The position numbers and the translations under genes were made by a program. 6,084 nt of DNA from Planctomycetota bacterium (GTDB lineage Bacteria > Planctomycetota > Planctomycetia > Pirellulales > Pirellulaceae). This document shows positions 5,393 through 6,084 of this stretch, one piece after another (position 1 is the first letter of the stretch; every line of letters starts with the position of its first letter). The stretch lies in NCBI GenBank assembly GCA_023417165.1, contig JAEZGD010000767.1, forward strand, positions 1-6,084, written 5' to 3'. The notes under the pieces were generated by a model. The model was not told where the DNA came from, searched no databases, and saw only the letters and a program-made list of their open reading frames with translations.

Positions 5393-5405
5393 ACGTAACT
5401 TACGT
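5393..5405. promoter_or_regulatory. Perfect palindrome ACGTAA-c-TTACGT in the DUF4240/eno divergent region
   Basis: A 13-bp inverted repeat with a single central base lies 25 bp upstream of the DUF4240 start codon and about 117 bp upstream of eno. An 8-bp palindrome, TTACGTAA (5400-5407), overlaps its right half. Its position between divergent genes and its AT-rich character fit a regulator binding site, but no family is recognised. The rest of 5368-5522 shows no strong sigma-70 promoter. It does include TCCGCGGA (5425-5432) and two degenerate heptamers, ACTGTCC and ACTACCC (5442-5455). Confidence 0.35.
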
Positions 5406-5511
5406 AATTCATGCCTACAGTCTATCCGCGGACCGACGCCTACTGTCCACTACCCAATCTGGCCCCGATTCGGCAGAATGTCCGGTTACCAACGAACTGT
5501 TTCGCCCCCAT

Positions 5512-5517
5512 AAGGTG
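5512..5517 (+). promoter_or_regulatory. Shine-Dalgarno sequence AAGGTG for eno
   Basis: AAGGTG lies 5 nt before the ATG at 5523 and supports that start over the next in-frame ATG (residue 3). It is the clearest ribosome binding site in the window. The gcv genes lack one. Confidence 0.7.
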
Positions 5518-5522
5518 CCCCC

Positions 5523-6084
5523 ATGAGCATGATCACGAATATTCACGGTCGCCAAATCCTCGATAGCCGTGGCAATCCAACGGTCGAGGTCGAAGTGACG
5601 CTGGCCGACGGCTCGTTTGGCCGCGCTTCGGTCCCCAGCGGCGCAAGCACCGGCGCTCACGAAGCCTGGGAACTGCGTGACGGCGACGAAAAGGTTTACC
5701 TCGGCAAGGGGGTCGCCAAGGCGGTCGAAAACATCAACACCACGCTGGCCGAAGCGCTGATCGGCATGGAAGCGCTCGACCAGATCGCGGTCGATCAGCA
5801 GATGCTCGAACTCGACGGCACGCCCAACAAGAAGAAGCTGGGCGCCAATGCTCTGCTCGGCATCTCGCTGGCCGTGGCCAAGGCGGCCGCCAACTTCACC
5901 TCGCAGCCGCTGTATCGTTACCTGGGCGGTTGCGGCGCCAACCTGCTGCCGGCCCCGATGATGAACATCATCAACGGCGGCCAGCACGCCGACAACGCGG
6001 TTGACGTGCAAGAATTCATGGTGTTTCCGCTGGGATTCGACAACTTTAGCGATGCCTTGCGGGCGGGCGTCGAGACCTTCCACT
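5523..6084 (+). CDS. eno: Enolase (phosphopyruvate hydratase), 3' end cut by window edge
   Basis: Enolase interconverts 2-phosphoglycerate and phosphoenolpyruvate in glycolysis and gluconeogenesis, with Mg2+ in the active site. The frame is open from 5523 to the window end, giving 187 of about 430 residues. It covers the N-terminal domain and the start of the barrel. Family motifs are ITNIHGRQILDSRGNPTVEV (4-23), the mobile loop SVPSGASTGAHEAWELRDGD (37-55), the block LGANALLGISLAVAKAAA (106-123) and NIINGGQHADNAVDVQEF (148-165), with His155 and Glu164 at the expected active-site positions. The Mg2+ ligands and catalytic lysine lie beyond the window. The gene is divergent from DUF4240-ribE, with its own leader and Shine-Dalgarno sequence. 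Codon use is even and GC-rich like its neighbours. Confidence 0.97.
   Translation, partial: MSMITNIHGRQILDSRGNPTVEVEVTLADGSFGRASVPSGASTGAHEAWELRDGDEKVYLGKGVAKAVENINTTLAEALIGMEALDQIAVDQQMLELDGTPNKKKLGANALLGISLAVAKAAANFTSQPLYRYLGGCGANLLPAPMMNIINGGQHADNAVDVQEFMVFPLGFDNFSDALRAGVETFH

Noticed and set aside
5415..6083. Long minus-strand open frame opposite eno
   Set aside because: It is antisense to clear enolase coding sequence, with no start context or recognisable domain.

Overview
This window carries ordinary housekeeping genes of a bacterium that is probably a planctomycete of the Pirellulales type. The evidence is a glycine dehydrogenase split into two subunits, moderately high GC, several genes without a clear Shine-Dalgarno sequence, DUF4240 beside riboflavin synthase, and spacers full of short palindromic and 7-bp tandem repeats. 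The lineage is inferred from gene style and was not tested by a search.

Layout: positions 1-3806, all on the minus strand, hold a glycine cleavage cluster in transcription order gcvT, gcvH, gcvPA, gcvPB. The last gene runs off the left edge. These proteins are the T, H and P (alpha and beta) parts of the complex that splits glycine into CO2, ammonia and methylene-tetrahydrofolate. Only the L protein (dihydrolipoamide dehydrogenase) is missing, and it is usually encoded elsewhere. Positions 3807-4244 are a 438-bp spacer with a candidate gcvT promoter, inverted repeats, a possible decayed coding stretch and two copies of a 54-bp palindromic repeat. Positions 4245-5367, on the minus strand, hold a DUF4240 gene followed 16 bp later by riboflavin synthase (ribE), probably co-transcribed. 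Positions 5368-5522 are a divergent promoter region. From 5523, on the plus strand, enolase (eno) begins and runs off the right edge.

The genes are well-known families with intact visible motifs. I see no new system such as a defence island, a mobile element with a transposase, or CRISPR. The interesting material is in the spacers. Heptamer tandem arrays sit directly in front of the start codons of gcvH and gcvPA where a ribosome binding site would normally be, and two opposed arrays could fold into a hairpin. A TCTCGC/GCGAGA palindrome family supplies the ribE stop codon and overlaps the first possible start codon of gcvPB. A protein-like reading frame interrupted by a stop lies upstream of gcvT and ends in an ATGA overlap with the gcvT start.
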